Shown piece after piece: positions 22,340-33,269 of a stretch of 64,000 nt of DNA (position 1 is the stretch's first letter; every line of letters starts with the position of its first letter). Position numbers and translations under genes: made by a program. The stretch is taken from positions 682,001-746,000 of the forward strand of contig JAHNUO010000011.1 in the NCBI GenBank assembly GCA_019787685.1, given 5' to 3'. The notes under the pieces were generated by a model, which was given only the letters and a program-made list of their open reading frames with translations, made no database searches and had not been told where the DNA came from. The DNA comes from Chiua virens. Taxonomy: Eukaryota; Basidiomycota; Agaricomycetes; Boletales; Boletaceae.

Positions 22340-23655
22340 TGTGATGCCATGTCTCAATGAGATCAACTATCTCACCTGGCACGTTCATATGCATGCATTG
22401 CTCATCCGCACAGATCTCTGGGGCATAGTGTTGGGCAAGGAGACTGTACCAGATTTAAACCAGCCACTCCTGCTACCATCGAAGCATTCACCTCACACCA
22501 GCTCAAAGCCGCTGCTGAGATCATGCTATACATCAAAGATAGCCAAATTGTCCATGTCCAGGGTGATGATCCCAAGGTCATCTGGGATGCACTCACTAGC
22601 ATTCACCATACCCATGGCCTCTCCACTGAGCTTGTGGCTATGCACAAGTTCTCGTGCATGGAAAAACATCCTGAGCAGTCCATCACATTGTGGATTGGTG
22701 ATGTGAAGGCCCAGGTGCATCTTGTTAGAGACCGTGCGACTTGGAGGTAGCCAACTCTGGATCTCCAGAGTTGTAACATCGGACGAGACTTGGCTTCACC
22801 ATATGTGGTGCACCCTTGTCACAGTCTGTCCCTATATTTCGGACGTGCGGAGAACGGAGGTAGATATATGACTCAACACATAAAGTGGAGTTGAGCGGAG
22901 TAAAGACCGTCAAGGTCTTACGGAGTGTTCGGAGTGAGTCATACAAATAAACTAATATTCAGACTAAGGGTACACAGTCAGGGTACTACAGTTTATATAC
23001 TCGGAGTGGAATGGAGATTAGTAACGGAGTTGATAAGAACTGAGTAAGACGGAAGATCGGGAAACTACATAGCCGGAGGTAAGTCAGGTACTGAGAAAGC
23101 CGGAGCTGTGCTCGTAAGCGAGACACAGGTTATGTACTAAAATAAAAGGGGAGACATATGTACATAACAGAGATCCGGGGTTGCGGAGTTGCATCCTGAG
23201 GGAGATTGACCCGGAGTTATCGTCTAAGAGAAATGGAGTTATATCCAGAGGAACGGAGAACAGAGCGGTATATGACACATCTCATGAAGGACATCAGAAT
23301 CATGCTCCCAGATCTCCTTATTATCATTGTCCTTACTTCTGGTCTTCCACCTGAGTATGACTCTGTCATTGTCACTCTCGATGCTGTCAAACCCAATGAG
23401 CTTACACTCGAACTCGCCATCTCTCGTCTGCTCAACGAAGAAGAGCGCCACCTCAGTCGTAAACAGCTTGACGATTACAAATTGTTGCTTATCAGGAGTG
23501 ACACTGAAAGCTCCAATGCTGCTTTCACTGCTCGTTCGAGAGCCAACATCACCTGTTTCAAATGTGTAAAGAAGGGTCACTATGCTAAAGACTGTCCGCA
23601 GGAGAAGGAGCACATTAATCTCACCGATGAGGTGGAGCCTGATGCTGCATGGTAA
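22340..23655 (+). pseudogene. Copia-type Gag with CCHC knuckle, interrupted by an LTR
   Basis: The N-terminal part (LNEINYLTWHVHMHALL, RTDLWGIVLG) shifts frame near 22470 and continues as IKDSQIVHVQGDDPKVIWDAL up to 22722. After the nested LTR it resumes at 23283 (LTSGLPPEYDSVIVTLDAV, LTLELAISRLLNEEERHLS) and ends with a perfect zinc knuckle CFKCVKKGHYAKDC and the tail EPDAAW before TAA. This is the UBN2/gag_pre-type Gag of basidiomycete copia elements. Broken here by one frameshift and the 555-bp insertion. Confidence 0.8.
22723..23277 (+). repeat. Solo LTR, family B (copy 2), 555 bp
   Basis: tgttagagaccgtgcgac...gcggtatatgaca with perfect duplication catct (22718-22722 and 23278-23282). 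It interrupts the copia-like gag, so this family inserted both before and after that element arrived. Confidence 0.95.
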
Positions 23656-25526
23656 TCTTTTATTTTTGGACTTTCTATGTATTATTTTTTTGTTGTTTCT
23701 TGTTTACTCATTTGTTCACTTGGACTTGTTCACGATTCAGGGGGTGTGTTAGAGTAGAATCGTTCCTACACTGCTTACCTAATACAGTACTGTAGTATTA
23801 TCTCGTAGCATAGATTTTCATCTTCGTCTGTTATCATGGATAACACCTGCCACCTTGTCATGCCTTGTCAGCCAGTTGCGTCTGCAGCATACAACTTTTC
23901 AACAATATCTGGAGGAACAGAGAATGGAGTGGTACATATATGACAGCAGTCTCAAACCCAATTTCCCCAGGTTCCAGACAAGGGGTTGCTGTGCCATTGT
24001 GAATGAACTTGATGAATTCCGTGTGATCTGGATCATCAGTAAAATCACACATGATAAGTTCTTCTGTGAGGTACATTATGCTGACAGTGCCTGGTTTCGG
24101 GGCTCTGGGTCCTTTAGGCACATTAGGCCTTTTAGCATAGGCACAGATCAGTCCAGTGTCAACAAAGCACAATTGAGAGATGTCAAAAGGAGGAGGGTCA
24201 GTGGCCTTGGAGATGCAGTTATGGATATAGTTGTATGTCGTGTTGAGAAGGGCTTTTGACCAATACAGTACATTGGCTTTGCGGAAGAGCTTAGTTGACT
24301 TGTCAGTGAGTGACAGCTGTGTGTAAGAAGACCCTGGTTCTCTATCATATGGTTACTTGACCACAATTTCTTGATTTGCCCTCAATCCAAGTCCTATGAA
24401 TCTTGGAGGATATACATAGGTTAAGGTATGTGACTTCACAAGTTTTGAACCCACCAACACCAATGTAGTGTTGCCTCAACTTGGCTTTTGGCTTTTTGTA
24501 GCTTTTGTGTAGCTTTTGGATGTAGCATATTCATTTCTTCATAAAAATGTGAGGTATCAGTAGACCAATCATAGCCCATGATTGTGTCTATCACCTGCAA
24601 AAATAATTTTCCAGTTTGGTTTAGCCAATAGGTCACAATATTCCAAATATGTGAATTAGGTTAGTGTTAGCTTTGTTCAAGCTATAGAACAGCTTAATGT
24701 CATAACTTAAGAATGGCTGAACCAATCTTTACAACTGTTTAAGAGGTAATAACCACCACTAATAGCTACACATTGACCTTGACACAATAGCAATTGACAG
24801 TAAAATGAGCAAGATAAAAAATGCCAGCTTCAAGCTGAGGCAACACTATACCAATGAGGTCATCCCATGAGTGGGTGAGATGAATGGTGCCTGTGAAGGG
24901 AATGGCAGTATCAATGCTGAAAGCTGCATTCCCCACAACCAGTTCCAAGATGTTGCAAGTTGATACTGGGAAAACATTGACGGGTTTGAGCTGCTGTTTA
25001 AGCACCACATGACCAAAGCATTAGATTGATGATGAAATATTGCAATATTCACTTGCTTACCTCTCCATACAGTAAGTTTAATGGCAGGGACAGAAATAAA
25101 TGAAGCAAAAATACTCACACCAAGGGGAGTTCTGTGAGTGCCCTTCCTTTTGCTACCATTTTCACAGAATGCTGAAATCTCCAAGGAGATGGTTTCAGCG
25201 AGAGGTGGGCGGTAAGCAACATGGGCCCAATGATCACATTGCATAGCATATTGAAGATGCTGCAGTCTGTAACCTGAGTCAGGAGGCAAAGAGAGGTTTG
25301 CTGGAAGTCAAGACTGCATCAGCGCCAGGCCAGGAGAAGCAGAATGGCTTGCTGGAGACTGAGAGTGTGCCAACACTGATGGTATATCAATGCTGGGTCC
25401 ATGGGTTGGAACTGCTGGAGATGGCATGTTCCCAAGACATGCCAGCCTTGCCAGGAGTCTTGTTAGATGATTGGTGATTGCTACAACAGGAGGGGGGTTT
25501 ATTGAGGCTGGATGGGACGTTGTGAA

Positions 25527-25894
25527 TGAAACAACCTAGAACAAAACTAGACTGTTAAAGTAGTTGGTTGAGTGAAGAGGGGATTCAGTCCAGTGAAGAG
25601 GCAAAAACTCCAAGAGAACTTTGTTAGAGTTCTCTGGCTTCAATTCATGGGGTTTGTATACTACATGGATGTCAGAGTTCTAATCTGAGTCAGAAGGAGT
25701 CATAGACAAGAACATAGCCTTGCACTGCCATGATGAGTCAGTGATAAGGGAAATAAATAGATAGAAGTGTTATTCTGTGATATTGTGGTAGCCAATAGGG
25801 TATGATCCTTTGGGACAGCCTTGACTTGAGGCATTATGGTCAGAAAAGGTTAAAAGTGTAATCCATTAAGGGTTGAAATGTTTGAATCATAACA
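25527..25894 (-). repeat. Solo LTR, family A, internally deleted, 368 bp
   Basis: tgaaacaacct...atcataaca flanked by gtgaa and gtaaa (one mismatch). About 60 bp around the gaactacgtagataag block is missing. Inserted in the alpha-kinase-like gene of element X. Confidence 0.85.
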
Positions 25895-26381
25895 GTAAAT
25901 GGATGAAAGTCACACTGCATGTAAACTCACCACAGGACTGAGCAGCACTGATTGATTGATGGATAGCCTTTGGATCTAGTAGTCATTCTTAAAAAAAGTT
26001 AGTGAAGGTTTGCTGAAATACATACACAATGAACCTTGTGTTCCCCAAACTGTCATTCCAAGCCTGGTCTGGTAATATTGGTAGCAATCTGCACATACAT
26101 ATTTGCTGGGCTTGCTCTGATTGATATCTGTGACATAAAGATACAGTTGACCTGGATGAATGTGGGAGGCTTTACAATTTTTGTGCTGGCAAAGTCTGTC
26201 TCCCTGTGCATATGCATCCTTGGTGAACTGAGTTTTGATATAAGTGACTGAATGGGAATCAGTTGAATGAGACACGAGAGGCTGGTAGTTGAGAACTTAC
26301 TGTGCACTGTGCTTCACAATATATGCTGTTCAAATCTAACACTGGCAGGAGAGCCACACTCTGTGCAGGAGTCTGTCAAGG

Positions 26382-26969
26382 TGTTAGAGACCGTGCAACT
26401 CGGAGGTAGCCAACTCTGGATCTCCAGAGTTGTAGTGTCAGACGGGACTTGGCTTCACCATATGTGGTGCACCCTTGTCACAGTCTGTCCCTATATTTTG
26501 GATGTGCAGAGAACGGAGATCAATGTAAGACTCAACACATAAAGTGGAGTCAAGCAGAGTAGAGACTGTCAAGGTCTTCTCAGAGTGTTCAGAGTGAGTC
26601 ATACAAATAAACTAATATTCAGACTCAAGTTACAGTCAAAGTAACTACAGTTTATATACTCAGAGGAAACATAATGATTAGTCACAGAGTAAGGAGATGA
26701 ATAATATGGAGAAACAGAGAATGACTAATTCTGAGTAAGACGGAAGATTGGGAAACTACATAGCCAGAGGTAAGTCAGGTACTGAGGAAGCTGGAGCTGT
26801 GCTCATAAGCAAGACACAGGTTATATACTAAAATGAAAAGGGAAACATATATATGTAACAGAAGGTCCAGGGTCGCAGAGTTGCATCCTGAGGTAGATCA
26901 ACCTGGAGTTCATGTCTAAGAGAATCAGAGTTATATCTGGAGGAATGGAGAATGGAGTGGTGTATGACA
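26382..26969 (+). repeat. Solo LTR, family B (copy 3), 588 bp
   Basis: tgttagagaccgtgcaac...ggtgtatgaca with perfect duplication caagg (26377-26381 and 26970-26974). Confidence 0.95.
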
Positions 26970-26974
26970 CAAGG

Positions 26975-27134
26975 CATCAATTGGGCTGAAGGACTCATGA
27001 TTCACCTCGAGGACAACTTCAGGCCAACATGCCAAAGAGCACAATAGTGAGTGAAATACCCTTTTCAGACGATGAGGAGGAGGAGACCAACACTAGTCTT
27101 TGATCAATGGTCTATGCTATCTACTATGACAAGC
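26975..27134. other. Element X interval between LTR and right inverted repeat
   Basis: Short stretch beginning with the rest of the LTR target site. A plus-strand ORF fragment starting MPKSTIVSEIPFSDDEEEE is visible but has no support as a gene. It may include the promoter or first exon of the kinase-like gene. Confidence 0.35.
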
Positions 27135-28053
27135 TTCATGACAGTATTTGTACTTGGTGTTTCTTGGGACATATAATAAAAGGTCACATGACCAAAAAAA
27201 TGAGTTTATATGGTTGAAGTCTCTGGTCGATGGGTGTTGGAAAGTTTTTCTTAATCTGGAGTGCATAGGTAAAATTTCCCTTGGTCAATAGGCATTGGAA
27301 ATGAGAAATTATTTTCCAATTCAAAGTGACTGGGGTGTTTGTCATATACTGCTCCATTCTCCATTCCTCTGGATATAACTCTGACTCTCTTAGACATGAA
27401 CTCCGGGTTGATCTACCTCAGGACACAACTCCATGACCCCAGACCTCCGTTATGTATATATGTTTCCTCTTTTTGTTTAGTACATAAACCTGTGTCTCAC
27501 TTACAAGCACAGCTCTGGCTTCCTCAGTACCCAATTACCTCCAGTTATCTAGTTTCCTGATCTCCAGTCTTACTCAGAATTAGTCATTCTCAATTTCTCC
27601 ATATTATTCATCTCCTTGCTCTGTGACTAATCATTCTGTTTCCTCCAAGTATATGTATAAACCATAGTCACTTCAATTGTAACTTCAGTCTGAATATTAG
27701 TTTATTTGTATGACTCACTCCAAACACTCTGAGAAGACCTTGACAGTCTTTACTCCACTCAACTTCACTTTATGTGTTGAGTCTTACATCGACCTCCATT
27801 CTCTGCATGTCCAAAATCCAGGGACAGATTGTGACAAGGGTGCACCACATACAGTGAAGCCAAGTCCCATCCAATGCTGGAGATCCAGAGTTAGGGAACT
27901 GCATGGGTGAACCCGTGGGTATCCTGGTGCCTACCTGTACCTGTACCCACACCAGGTACAGACCCGTGGGAATGGGTACAGGTATGGGTATGGGTTGACC
28001 TGTAGGTTGCCTGTCAAATGTAGCAAGACAAAGGGAAAGAGTGATAACAATGT

Positions 28054-28822
28054 TGTTACAATTTCTTTCTTTTCTTCACTTGTACTACTTTACTCTGCTC
28101 AATACCTAGGTATCCTCGTATGTTCATCCATACTTCATCCCTTTTCACCTTTACATAACCAACATCAGCATCACCTGATTGCTTACTCTTTTCATTTCAT
28201 GTCATCATCCAATGGCATTACACTTAGTCATTTCATCTTCATCATCATCCGATGCCTGTGTATTGTCTATTGTCTCCTTTTGGCCTTTTACCCTTCTGCT
28301 CTTCTTGGTCACTCCTTTTGGACACTTGTCATTTCACCTTCATCATTGTCTGATGCCTGTGCATTGTGCATTGTCTCCTTTTGGCCTTTTACCTTTCCGC
28401 TCTTCTTGGCCACTCCTTTTGGACACTTGGTCTGTGCACGATCCTCATAGTATAAATACCTGCAGCGATACTCTCTTGTACCCTAGTCTTGATCTCCACA
28501 ATCTACCTGAGTATTACTGCTCCACTCAGGAACACCCCTGTGATCCCTCAACTCCTTGACCCTTGACCTTAGGCCAATGCCTAAGTACCATCTCGATCAC
28601 AAGAGGAAGCCCTTGGTCCTTCAGGTATAGACTCCCAACAGGACACTCTCAGGAACCCCTGAGTTCTAACTCATCTCTGCAGTTGGCAACACGCTAACAG
28701 CAGTCCTCCTTGAACTCTTACAGCACACCACATATCAAGTGGTGATTGTTCGAGTTATTGCAGCCACTTGGTACTTAGTGCTTTTGCAGCTATGCTAGTT
28801 CCTACCCAGAGCTATTGTAACA
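28054..28822 (-). repeat. Solo LTR, family C, reverse orientation, 769 bp
   Basis: tgttacaatttcttt...gctattgtaaca is the reverse complement of the family-C copies at 42235-42963 and 44192-44916. Flanks aatgt and gacgt could be a target duplication changed by two transitions. Confidence 0.85.
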
Positions 28823-28870
28823 GACGTGACAACCACGATAACACAGTTATCATGTCATCATCATCAGGTA

Positions 28871-30445
28871 CAGTGGCTCAAACAACTGTCCCAATGTTTG
28901 CATGTTTTTCACTAAACACAATAAAACACGGTAACCACTAAACCTTACCCAGACCTGTGGGAATATGAAATATAGTACCTACTCCTGGCTTTCTATTGGA
29001 CCAAGGGTCAAAGGATTTGAATAAGATTTGATGAAATAAAATGATCACTCATTGGGACAGTTCTTTGACTTTAAGTTTGGATTACATATATCAGACCCTA
29101 ACATGTTGGAAAGTACTTACATACATTTGATAATGGTTCTATCATGTTATATTTATGTAACTATCATCAGCTAGCACCATATAAACCCCACTATACCATA
29201 GTAACTTCCCTATCATCATTATGCAACCTATCTCCAGCTCTTAAGGGACAATAATGTCTCTTTCCCTTTCCTCAAGCTTTCTTCCAGGAAAATAACCTCT
29301 GAAACTGGTCTGGGCAAGTCTATGGTGTCTAGGGTCCTTCAAGAAATCCAGCTAGACAAGACTAAATATCTTGGTGGTCACCCTTTAAAGTTTTCATTTA
29401 CCAGCAAAAGGGCTATTGTACAATAGATCATTACTGGCAAGGCCAAAAATGCTGTTCAGCTCACTATACTTATCAATACCATTATTGATACTCCTCTCTA
29501 CCATCAGATAGCCAGAAATACCCTCAGGGAAGCCTCTTTGAAAGCTGTGGTAGAGAACAAAAACTTCTTCTCTTCAAGAGTCACAAGAAAGGATGGTTGG
29601 CCTATGCTTTCAAATACTAGCATTGGACTGTGGAGGGTGGGAAAAGGGTCATATAGTTAAATGAGACTAAAGTCAATAGGATTGGGTCATATAAACAAGA
29701 GTATGTGTGGAAAAAGGCAGGAGAGTAGTTGATTGCTAGAGGTACAGTCAAGCATAGAGGAGGCTATGGGCCTATATAGGATGGAATGGAGTGGGAGTTT
29801 AGAGTGAGATGTACAGAAGGATAAATGCTGAGCAGTATGTGACAATTTCATAGCAGGGGTTTCTGGAAAACATCAAAGAATTTTAAATTTCAGAAGGTAA
29901 TATCATTTTTCAATAAGATAATGATCCCAAGCATACCTCTAAAAGAATTCAGACCTGGGTCGGGGATCAAGAGATTGGATCTTTAGATTGGCCTGCACAG
30001 TCTCTAAACCTCACTTCCTTTGAACATACCTGAAATCATCTCAAAAAATGACTTTTAGCTTATAAAAGTGCCCCTAAAGGAGTTTATCATTTATAGGAGA
30101 GGTTAGTAGAGGAGTGGGGAATATTTGTGCAGAATAGCATTAGAAATGGATTAAAAGCATGCATAGAAGGCTTGAAGTTGTTATCAAGGCAAAAGGAGGT
30201 CATACCAAATATTAAATACTTATATTTATATAAAGTCAAAAAACTGTCCCAATGAGTGATCATTTTGAAATGATTGCCATTTCATCAAATCTTATTCAAA
30301 TTCTTTGACCCTTGGTCCAATAGAAAGCCAGGAGTAGGTACTATATTTCATATTCCCACAGGTCTGGGTAAGGTTTAGTGGTTACCATGTTTTATCATGT
30401 TTAGTGAAAAACATGCAAACATTGGGACAGTTGTTTGAGCCACTC
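28871..30445 (+). mobile_element. Tc1/mariner-like element, copy 3, full length but decayed
   Basis: Ends cagtggctcaaacaactg and its inverse, flanked by TA (28869-28870 and 30446-30447). Inverted repeats of about 210 bp (28871-29080 and 30232-30445) share the gtcccaatgagtgatcat inner block and the outer cagtggctc tip. Distinct subfamily from copies 1 and 2. Confidence 0.85.
29240..30220 (+). pseudogene. Tc1-like transposase remnant (copy 3)
   Basis: Many stops and shifts. Recognisable pieces are IIFQ*DNDPKHTSKRIQTW with the second catalytic D, then WPAQSLNLTSFEHTWNHLKK where the third acidic residue is still glutamate, and AYKSAPKGVYHL near the end. The first catalytic motif is not readable. 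Clearly dead and older than the other two Tc1-like copies. Confidence 0.75.
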
Positions 30446-30772
30446 TAGGATGAGGTAAGAGATAATGTGAAGGTAATGATGACATGATGACCATGTTATC
30501 ATGGTCATCGCATTGTTGTCATCATCAGGCAAGGCAAGAAGTGAGGTGAGGGAAGAGCCAGGAAGAGAGGTAAAGCAAGGGCAAAGGTGACGAAGATGAG
30601 GGCAAGGGTGACAACAATGTGACAACCACATTATAGTGGTTATCACATCATCATCATCATCATCATCATCATCATTGTCGTCAGGCAAGGTAAGGGATGA
30701 GGTGAAGCAAAGGTGATGATGACAAGGGTGACAAGGGTGAGAGCAATGAGGGCAACAATGACATGATAACTG

Positions 30773-30917
30773 TATAGAAAATGATATCTGCAGAGGGCCT
30801 AGCCTGTAGAGTACTTGAGTCACTAAAGAAAAAGGACTACTGTACTCTAGGTGTGATGTACCTATGATTAGGTAAGCATGTGGCTGTACTACCACAGCTC
30901 AAATGAGATTTACAACA
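30773..30917 (-). repeat. 3' LTR of the short-LTR element, 145 bp
   Basis: tatagaaaatgatatctgc...gagatttacaaca on the plus strand; nearly identical to 33124-33269. Confidence 0.85.
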
Positions 30918-32147
30918 CTCCCCCTCAAGTGAGGTGTGGTAGTGAAGTAGAAATGGAAACTAAATAATAAATGGATATTAAAAAATACCTGTGTGTCTCC
31001 AAATCCATCTCCTATGGTGAATCCCTGAGTCTGTGGTGATGCAACTTCATTGTGACATGGTGCACTTGAGTGGTTACCCAATATGGTAAGTTGTGGCTTG
31101 GCTAATGCCTTTGTGGCTGGCTGATGTGCACGATCATCTGTGCTCAATTCCCGGTGCGTCCTGTTGCTCTCAGGTGAGTACCATCCACTTCCTGACTCCT
31201 TTAGGATGTGTGTGACACATTCGATGTGTCTGGATTGGTCTTGATGAGACCATATTGCAAGGTGAGCATTCTTGTCTCCTCGTCTTTGGCTAACTCATTT
31301 AGGTCGCATTTTTAGTCTTCCTTGACAATGCGGTGGGTTCGGATGGTGATGAGGTCATTTGGAGTGTTTGGGTGGTCGCTTGGATGGTGCTGGTACATCT
31401 GATTCGGTCTTGTCTTTATCCCATTCGGACTGACTGTCATGTCCAGCTAGCAGACATGTTTCGACTTGTTTCGAGTCACAGCATCCTCTGCTCATTGCAC
31501 CATCGATTGGGGACCTTATCCCATCATATCTGAGTCAGTTCAATGCATTCTGGCACTGCGCTTTGTGGCCGTCGCTCCCCAATCTCATCTGGACCTCCTT
31601 CTGGCTTCCTAGCCCTCTATATTGATGTAGCAGCTTTGTTTCAATGACAGGCTCATTGCAGCTGTTGCTGGGGTGTGTCCAGTCATATTCAAGTCAATTC
31701 GCACCGTTTTGGCGCTGCACTTTGCACTCAATCTAGATTGACTTCAATTTCCCCCCCTCTAGACATCCTGGCCCTTCAACTCAACTCGACAACTTCATTT
31801 CAATGCCGGATGCTATCGTCTCACATTCAGGGTGATCTGGGAAGTCCCTGGGACCGTCTTGTGAGTGTGCTTCGCTTGTAGCATGCACTTTATCCTCTAA
31901 CTTGCCCTTTTCGCCTCTAGCCCCTCCTGGCTCTGGATTTCAGTGTAGCGGCTTCATTCTCTTGAAGTGCTCATCTCCGTCACTCCTAGGGCATTCCATA
32001 GGACTTTGGTAAGTCTTTCCTGCAGCTGGTTCGCTGCCCGGGTCATCTGGAGGTCTTGGGCTTCCTCTGAGTGAGTTTTTTCCCTCCTTCTGTTTCGACC
32101 ATTCCTTGACGCACTCTGTAGCTTTCAACAGTTCTTCTGGCCTGTTC

Positions 32148-32843
32148 CTAGCGCTCTCGATGTGCCCCTGATGCTGGCAACGCATCTGCTTCAGGTCCAG
32201 TGCCCTGAGCTCCACTGGTTGTCAACATCTGCCTCCCCTCCTCAAGCTTGGAGCTCTGGGGATTGCTCGTTGCAACTTGTGCTTGGTCTGGGAGCCTATC
32301 CTTTGGTAGGGCTAGGTCTTGGTGACCTTTAGGTGAGTCCCTGTTAACCGTTCTGTCATACTGATCATTTTCGTCATCAGTCAGCTTCAATTGCTCATGT
32401 GGCATCTCGCCTGGGCTCTGCTCCTCGATCGATGTCATCTGCGACTCCTCAACACTCTCCAGTTCATCTGGAGGCTTCCCAGCATTCCCTGGTCGACTCT
32501 CGTTGTCTCTGTCGTCAGCTGTCATTGATTGTCTGTGCATCATCGTGCTCAGGCTCTCTCCCTCAATTGATGTCATTTGTGATGTTCTGGGGGTCTCCAC
32601 CTTGTCCTGTGTACCTGTACACCTCTCTTCAACATTCCCATACATGTCCAAGTCTGCATTTGTGCCTGCAATGCTCTTGGCTCGCTCAATTTCATGTTCA
32701 TTCCCCATATAGGGGGTTTTCGACTCCTTTTCAGATCTTTCACACTTGTTTGTGGCTTCAGTGGCTGCACATGCTGTCTCATAGGGTATTGTAGGACTTC
32801 CAAATTGATTTATTAGGTAGTCATAGATGTTATGTGCCGTCAT
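32148..32843 (-). CDS. Hydrophilic 231-codon ORF inside the short-LTR element
   Basis: Starts MTAHNIYDYLINQFGSPTIP, reminiscent of the copia Gag segment after the N-terminal domain, then becomes highly charged low-complexity sequence with repeated MTSIEGES / MTSIEEQS motifs and many E, D, S and T residues. No zinc knuckle or enzyme motif is seen. The frame is interrupted from the upstream SNWSEWHEAI region. Either a Gag variant or a decaying frame; function not assignable. Confidence 0.4.
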   Translation of the reverse strand: MTAHNIYDYLINQFGSPTIPYETACAATEATNKCERSEKESKTPYMGNEHEIERAKSIAGTNADLDMYGNVEERCTGTQDKVETPRTSQMTSIEGESLSTMMHRQSMTADDRDNESRPGNAGKPPDELESVEESQMTSIEEQSPGEMPHEQLKLTDDENDQYDRTVNRDSPKGHQDLALPKDRLPDQAQVATSNPQSSKLEEGRQMLTTSGAQGTGPEADALPASGAHRER

Positions 32844-33106
32844 AAGGTGAAGTATTGCCCCAAGAATTGAATCAGGTGATTTCTGAAGTCAAAATGAACT
32901 TCATTATGGTTTTGAGTTGTCGGTTGGGGTTCATGACAGTTCCCGTGAGGTATTCTGAGAGACTGTCTTCGTGAATCACTTGAATAATGGCTTCATGCCA
33001 TTCCGACCAATTACTACCATCCGTTTTGAGAGTAGGCGTGTCAAACTCCATTGGGTAGGACTTTCTTGGGACTTGGTAGCTTAAGTGACTGTAAGCTGCT
33101 GGGCAA

Positions 33107-33123
33107 GAGCAGGGCTCATAACC
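33107..33123 (-). other. PBS complementary to the initiator tRNA-Met anticodon arm
   Basis: Plus-strand gagcagggctcataacc directly abuts the 5' LTR. It resembles the anticodon arm of eukaryotic initiator tRNA-Met (yeast GCGCAGGGCUCAUAACC) with one difference. The element RNA therefore carries its complement. Drosophila copia uses the same half-tRNA priming within the anticodon loop. Confidence 0.75.
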
Positions 33124-33269
33124 TATAGAAAAGTGGTATCTGCAGAGGGCCTAACCTGTAGAGTACTTGAGTCACTAAAGAAAAAGGACTACTGTACTCT
33201 AGGTGTGATGTACCTATGACTAGGTAAGCATGTGGCTGTACTACCACAGCTCAAACGAGATTTACAACA
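33124..33269 (-). repeat. 5' LTR of the short-LTR element, 146 bp
   Basis: Direct repeat of 30773-30917; ends gatttacaaca next to the duplicated target aactg. Confidence 0.85.

Larger units (their letters stand above)
21947..23904 (+). mobile_element. Copia-like, gag-only (pol-less) LTR retrotransposon
   Basis: Inserted in the family-B LTR with target duplication atatc (21942-21946 and 23905-23909). The left terminal repeat starts tgttagagtagaatc at 21947 and probably ends near 22214. The right repeat is 23747-23904 and seems to lack about 100 bp internally. Between them is only a copia-type gag, followed after about 90 bp by a purine-rich tract (cacgattcaggggg) next to the right repeat. There is no room for protease, integrase, RT or RNase H. 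Such elements depend on enzymes from autonomous relatives. Confidence 0.75.
21393..23945 (+). repeat. Solo LTR, family B (copy 1), split by a copia-like insertion
   Basis: Starts tgttagagactgtgcgac and ends catatatgaca, with a perfect 5-bp duplication gcagt (21388-21392 and 23946-23950). The last 36 bp of the LTR lie beyond the nested element, at 23910-23945. Confidence 0.9.
20990..26381 (-). pseudogene. Alpha-kinase (MHCK/eEF2K-type) gene, decayed and interrupted
   Basis: Read on the minus strand. An N-terminal cysteine region (CTECGSP near 26360; LCQHKNC and VCADCYQYYQ in 26220-26060) is followed by linker sequence and then the kinase core: LTDKSTKLFRKANVLYWSKA and LCFVDTGLICAYAK (24330-24130), YLTEELI and FIKFIHNGTATP (24060-23990), LAFTQHVQYTTTGGQVYILD (21380-21320), a GT-AG intron, STRVLSDPQILTH (alpha-kinase DPQI motif), FGNGNLE and CNKFCKWPGF (zinc-binding end, near 21100). 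Motif order matches fungal alpha-kinases. It is broken by an LTR family A copy, two LTR-B insertions and several shifts. It is cargo of element X. Catalytic lysine not located. Alternative: a decayed host gene between unrelated repeats. Confidence 0.7.
30773..33269 (-). mobile_element. Short-LTR copia-like element with initiator-tRNA anticodon primer site
   Basis: 2497-bp element with 145/146-bp terminal repeats (30773-30917 and 33124-33269) and a perfect duplication aactg (30768-30772 and 33270-33274). In minus orientation the repeat runs TGTTGTAAATCTC...TTTTCTATA, so it ends TG...TA instead of TG...CA. A purine tract (minus gagggggag) abuts the 3' repeat at 30918. The internal 2.2 kb has a copia-type gag beginning (FDTPTLKTDGSNWSEWHEAI near 33050-33000) and hydrophilic ORFs but no protease, integrase or RT. 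Probably non-autonomous. Confidence 0.75.

Noticed and set aside
22723..23277. Family B repeats as inverted-repeat DNA elements
   Set aside because: They begin TG, end CA, have 5-bp duplications, a TATA-like tttatatac motif and no inverted ends beyond a few bases, so solo LTR fits better.
27138..27339. Second Harbinger transposase start on the plus strand
   Set aside because: Initially suspected from similarity near both transposase pieces; the shared sequence is the inverted repeat of element X, inserted in the gene, and not coding.
28150..28560. 151- and 126-codon plus-strand ORFs at 27995-28559
   Set aside because: They lie in a family-C LTR and are frames of its low-complexity repeat region.
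32399..32794. 131-codon plus-strand ORF opposite the short-LTR element
   Set aside because: Antisense shadow of the charged minus-strand ORF.
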